Assembly: GCA_902167985.1 (NCBI GenBank)
Contig: CABHNZ010000003.1
Coordinates: 62,001 to 126,000, forward strand
Source of the DNA: Shinella sp. UYSO24
GTDB lineage: Bacteria > Pseudomonadota > Alphaproteobacteria > Rhizobiales > Rhizobiaceae
Reading direction: 5' to 3'
Length of the DNA: 64,000 nt
In this document: positions 61,535 through 64,000 of the stretch, one piece after another
How the letters are laid out: each line of letters opens with the position of its first letter
Numbering within the stretch: the first letter of the stretch is position 1
The notes under the pieces: model-generated
The model's database searches: none
What the model was told of the DNA's origin: nothing
The model's input: only the letters and a program-made list of their open reading frames with translations
Made by a program: the position numbers and the translations under genes

Positions 61535-63490
61535 ATGTCATTTTTAAGCCATTCGTCGATAAGGACGAAAATTCTTTCGTTGATCATGCCGATCTGTCTC
61601 ATTGGGGTCGGCGCTTCCGTTTATCTTTCATACGAATTTAAAGCTTCCGACACCCGATATTCCGCCTTCATTGCCGAAGACAACCAGGCCGAACTCGATC
61701 TCGTGGCCTCCACCAGAAGCCTCGTCTCCATTGCCTACGCGTCCTATCAGACGCTCAGCTACAACTCGGCAGACCCGGCCTTTCAGGCAGCGCTCGACTT
61801 TTACAAGGAAAACGCAGCGAGCCTGATCGACCGCATGGTTCAATCGAAAAAGAACCGGCCGCAGGATGGCGCCAGGATCGACAGCTTCGTCGAAAGAGCG
61901 AAGGATGTGCTCAGCCAGACGGATTCGGCACTGAAGCTTGCGGATGCGAGCCGCCAGGCCGATGCCCGTGTCGTTCTCAAAAAGGCGGACAAGGCCATTC
62001 AGTCGCTATTGGCTGACATGCGTGCGCTGACCACGACGATGAAGAACGACATTCACACGCAGTCCGGCGTTCTTGCGGACCGGACGAACCAGACGATACT
62101 CGCCTCGCTACTGGCGCTCGCCATCGTCTTTGCCGCCGGAATTGTCGGTGCGCTCATCGTGTCGAGCCGCGGCATTACCAAACCGATCGCCAGACTGCGC
62201 GAACGGATGACCTCGCTTGCCGCCGGCGAAACCGATACGCCGATCGACGGGCAGGACCGTCGCGATGAAGTCGGCCAGATGGCGCAAGCCGTGGCAGTCT
62301 TCCGGGACAACGCCGTCGAGCGCGCGCGCCTGGAGAAACACGCGGAAGAAACGCGCGACCTCTCCGAACAGGAGCGCTTGCAGCGTGAAGCGCAAAAAGC
62401 GAAGGACGCAAGCGATACGCAATATGCCGTCGATCAGTTGGGCCAAGCCCTTGGCCATCTGGCATCGGGTGACATTGCCTATCGTATCAACGCCCCGTTC
62501 GTGGCGCATCTCGATCAGTTGCGCGTCAATTTCAACGGGTCCGCCAATAACCTCAATGACGCCCTGCGTGCTGTCGGCGAGAATGCCCGCGGTATCGATA
62601 GCGGCGCAAACGAGATCCGTTCAGCGGCCGACGACCTTTCCAAGCGTACGGAACAGCAGGCGGCCTCGGTCGAGGAAACGGCCGCAGCGCTGGAGCAGAT
62701 CACCTCGACGGTGAAGGACTCCAGCAAGCGCGCCGAGGAAGTCGGAACTCTTGTCGCCAGAGCCCGCGACGGTGCGGAAAAGTCCGGACAGGTCGTTCGC
62801 AACGCCGTCGTGGCGATGAAGGAAATCGAGCGGTCCTCGGGCGAGATCACCAATATCATCGGCGTCATCGACGAGATCGCCTTCCAGACCAACCTCCTCG
62901 CCCTCAATGCCGGTGTCGAGGCTGCCCGTGCCGGCGAAGCGGGCAAGGGTTTTGCGGTCGTTGCACAGGAAGTGCGCGAACTGGCGCAACGCTCCGCGCA
63001 GGCGGCAAAGGAAATCAAGACGCTGATCGGCACATCGAGTGATCACGTTCGCAATGGCGTGACGCTTGTCGACGATACGGGCAAGGCGCTCGATGTCATT
63101 GTCGCGGAAGTGCAGGAAATCAACCGGCACGTCGATGCCATCGTCGAGTTCAGCCGCGAGCAATCGCGCAGCCTGCAGGAAATCAACAGCGCCGTGAACG
63201 CGATGGATCAGGGGACGCAGCAGAACGCGGCCATGGTCGAGGAATCGACTGCGGCAAGCCATAGCCTCGCCCGCGAGGCTGCAGCCCTCAATGCCCTGCT
63301 TGCCCGCTTTGACCTTGGCGGCGAGCCCGGCCAGAGAACGGCAAATGGTCAGCAGGCCCGCGATGAGGCACCGGCATCACCCGGCCGCTCTCCCGTCAAG
63401 GCTATCCGCCAGCGGATTGCCGCAACATTTGGCGGCGGCGCAGCGGCCGGCCATGCGGCCCAGCAGACGGCCGACTGGGAAGAGTTCTGA
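61535..63490 (+). CDS. Methyl-accepting chemotaxis protein
   Basis: 651 residues from ATG 61535. Helix 1 is at about 10-32 (ILSLIMPICLIGVGASVYLS); a four-helix periplasmic sensor of about 155 residues follows; helix 2 is at about 188-212 (ILASLLALAIVFAAGIVGAL). HAMP domain near 212-265 (RGITKPIARLRERM) is followed by a second HAMP-like segment, then the signalling coiled-coil with the hairpin tip EIAFQTNLLALNAGVEAARA. The C-terminus ends DWEEF, a CheR-binding pentapeptide of the xWxxF type, so adaptation-enzyme tethering is likely. Ligand unknown. Confidence 0.93.
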   Translation: MSFLSHSSIRTKILSLIMPICLIGVGASVYLSYEFKASDTRYSAFIAEDNQAELDLVASTRSLVSIAYASYQTLSYNSADPAFQAALDFYKENAASLIDRMVQSKKNRPQDGARIDSFVERAKDVLSQTDSALKLADASRQADARVVLKKADKAIQSLLADMRALTTTMKNDIHTQSGVLADRTNQTILASLLALAIVFAAGIVGALIVSSRGITKPIARLRERMTSLAAGETDTPIDGQDRRDEVGQMAQAVAVFRDNAVERARLEKHAEETRDLSEQERLQREAQKAKDASDTQYAVDQLGQALGHLASGDIAYRINAPFVAHLDQLRVNFNGSANNLNDALRAVGENARGIDSGANEIRSAADDLSKRTEQQAASVEETAAALEQITSTVKDSSKRAEEVGTLVARARDGAEKSGQVVRNAVVAMKEIERSSGEITNIIGVIDEIAFQTNLLALNAGVEAARAGEAGKGFAVVAQEVRELAQRSAQAAKEIKTLIGTSSDHVRNGVTLVDDTGKALDVIVAEVQEINRHVDAIVEFSREQSRSLQEINSAVNAMDQGTQQNAAMVEESTAASHSLAREAAALNALLARFDLGGEPGQRTANGQQARDEAPASPGRSPVKAIRQRIAATFGGGAAAGHAAQQTADWEEF

Positions 63491-63508
63491 CGGGATCGGA
63501 AGCGGCTA

Positions 63509-64000
63509 TCACGCCAGCCGCGTGCCAATGGCCTTTTGCACGGCCTCGTCATAGACAATTTTCGCCAGCGCCATATCGGCGATGGCGAGCCCCCTGAAGC
63601 AGAAGAGTGTCCGGCCGCCGCTGGCCGCCGGGCTCTCCCTCCCACACAGTGTCACCAGATCGGTGTGGAATGGCGCAGTCTCGACCGGCTTCGTATGGAC
63701 GTCATAGGGCGCGACGCTCTGCGACAGACTATCGGTGACGCGCGTTTGAAAAGCCGTCAGGCTCTCCGGCATCCAGCTCCTTCCGATATCGACGGCTGAG
63801 ACGAAACAATCCGGTTTCAGCCGGCGCGCATCGAGAAACGGCCGCAGGCCCGGTGCGCCGGGGACCATCGAGATGATGATATCGCTCTCGCCGAGAACGC
63901 GCTCCGCATCCGTGACGGCTTCCGCCTCGAGGCCGATATCCCTTGCGGACGAGGCCAGATTTTCCGCAGAAGCAAGAGTACGGCTGAAGGTCAGAACCTT
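63509..64000 (-). CDS. Ornithine cyclodeaminase / mu-crystallin family protein, partial
   Basis: The C-terminal 163 residues of an OCD/mu-crystallin family Rossmann protein; the N-terminus is cut by the right edge. Visible features: KVLTFSRTLASAENLASSAR (after the Rossmann beta2), ESDIIISMVPGAP, VSAVDIGRSWMPE and the C-terminal FCFRGLAIADMALAKIVYDE. Members include ornithine cyclodeaminase, alanine dehydrogenase and NADPH-dependent imine reductases. Convergent with the chemoreceptor gene, 18 bp apart. The exact reaction cannot be assigned from this half. Confidence 0.85.
   Translation of the reverse strand, partial: KVLTFSRTLASAENLASSARDIGLEAEAVTDAERVLGESDIIISMVPGAPGLRPFLDARRLKPDCFVSAVDIGRSWMPESLTAFQTRVTDSLSQSVAPYDVHTKPVETAPFHTDLVTLCGRESPAASGGRTLFCFRGLAIADMALAKIVYDEAVQKAIGTRLA

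Noticed and set aside
1..64000. tRNA, rRNA, IS element, prophage or replication genes
   Set aside because: No transposase, integrase, terminal inverted repeats, tRNA-like cloverleaf or rRNA sequence was recognised.

Overview
The window looks like an accessory-type stretch of a Rhizobiales genome, most likely Rhizobiaceae (Rhizobium/Agrobacterium relatives). This rests on high GC, dense operons with ATGA overlaps, and many ABC importers paired with GntR, LacI, RpiR, LysR, TetR and HxlR regulators. Alphaproteobacterial families such as COG4091-SAF oxidoreductases and Csu-type pili support it. No rRNA, tRNA, ribosomal or replication genes were seen, so a chromid, megaplasmid or catabolic island is plausible, but that is inference.

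Layout. (1) 1-5.7 kb: a GntR/FCD repressor (cut by the left edge) and a divergent five-gene catabolic operon: Asp/Glu/hydantoin racemase, allantoinase-like amidohydrolase, DapA-like aldolase, SDR and MalY/PatB-type C-S lyase. (2) 5.7-10.7 kb: a three-subunit periplasmic FAD sugar/polyol dehydrogenase (Tat small subunit, GMC subunit with an Fe-S cysteine motif, tri-haem cytochrome c) with a divergent LacI regulator and tandem operators. (3) 10.8-18.3 kb: an oligopeptide/nickel-type ABC importer operon ending in a second racemase-family gene and an RpiR regulator. (4) 18.3-29.9 kb: a redox/detoxification island (alpha/beta hydrolase, SnoaL-like protein, SDR, LysR, double CMD protein, cupin, flavodoxin, isoquinoline-oxidoreductase-type molybdoenzyme with cytochrome c, epimerase, TetR). 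(5) 30.2-34.9 kb: a compact Csu-type chaperone-usher pilus operon. (6) 35-36.7 kb: two secreted HAD acid phosphatases; then kgtP. (7) 38.8-47.3 kb: two sulfonate ABC importers flanking ssuD, then an FAD/NAD(P)-binding protein. (8) 47.4-51.3 kb: an iron-siderophore ABC importer. (9) 51.5-59.1 kb: a six-gene operon (COG4091 oxidoreductase, CitMHS carrier, AMDase/racemase-like protein, OtnK, OtnC, TauE) with a divergent LysR. (10) 59.1-64 kb: DUF2188 protein, zinc-type alcohol dehydrogenase with divergent HxlR, a chemoreceptor, and an ornithine cyclodeaminase cut by the right edge.

The common theme is scavenging and oxidising organic acids, polyols, sulfonates and iron, with two separate periplasmic dehydrogenases feeding cytochrome c. 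Nearly every local regulator has a good palindrome in front of its presumed target.

An important caveat: about 22 single-base deletions break 14 genes. All look like the loss of one base from a short run (often GCC read as GC) with no other decay, so sequencing/assembly error is more likely than real pseudogenes. Broken genes are listed as one feature across their full span.
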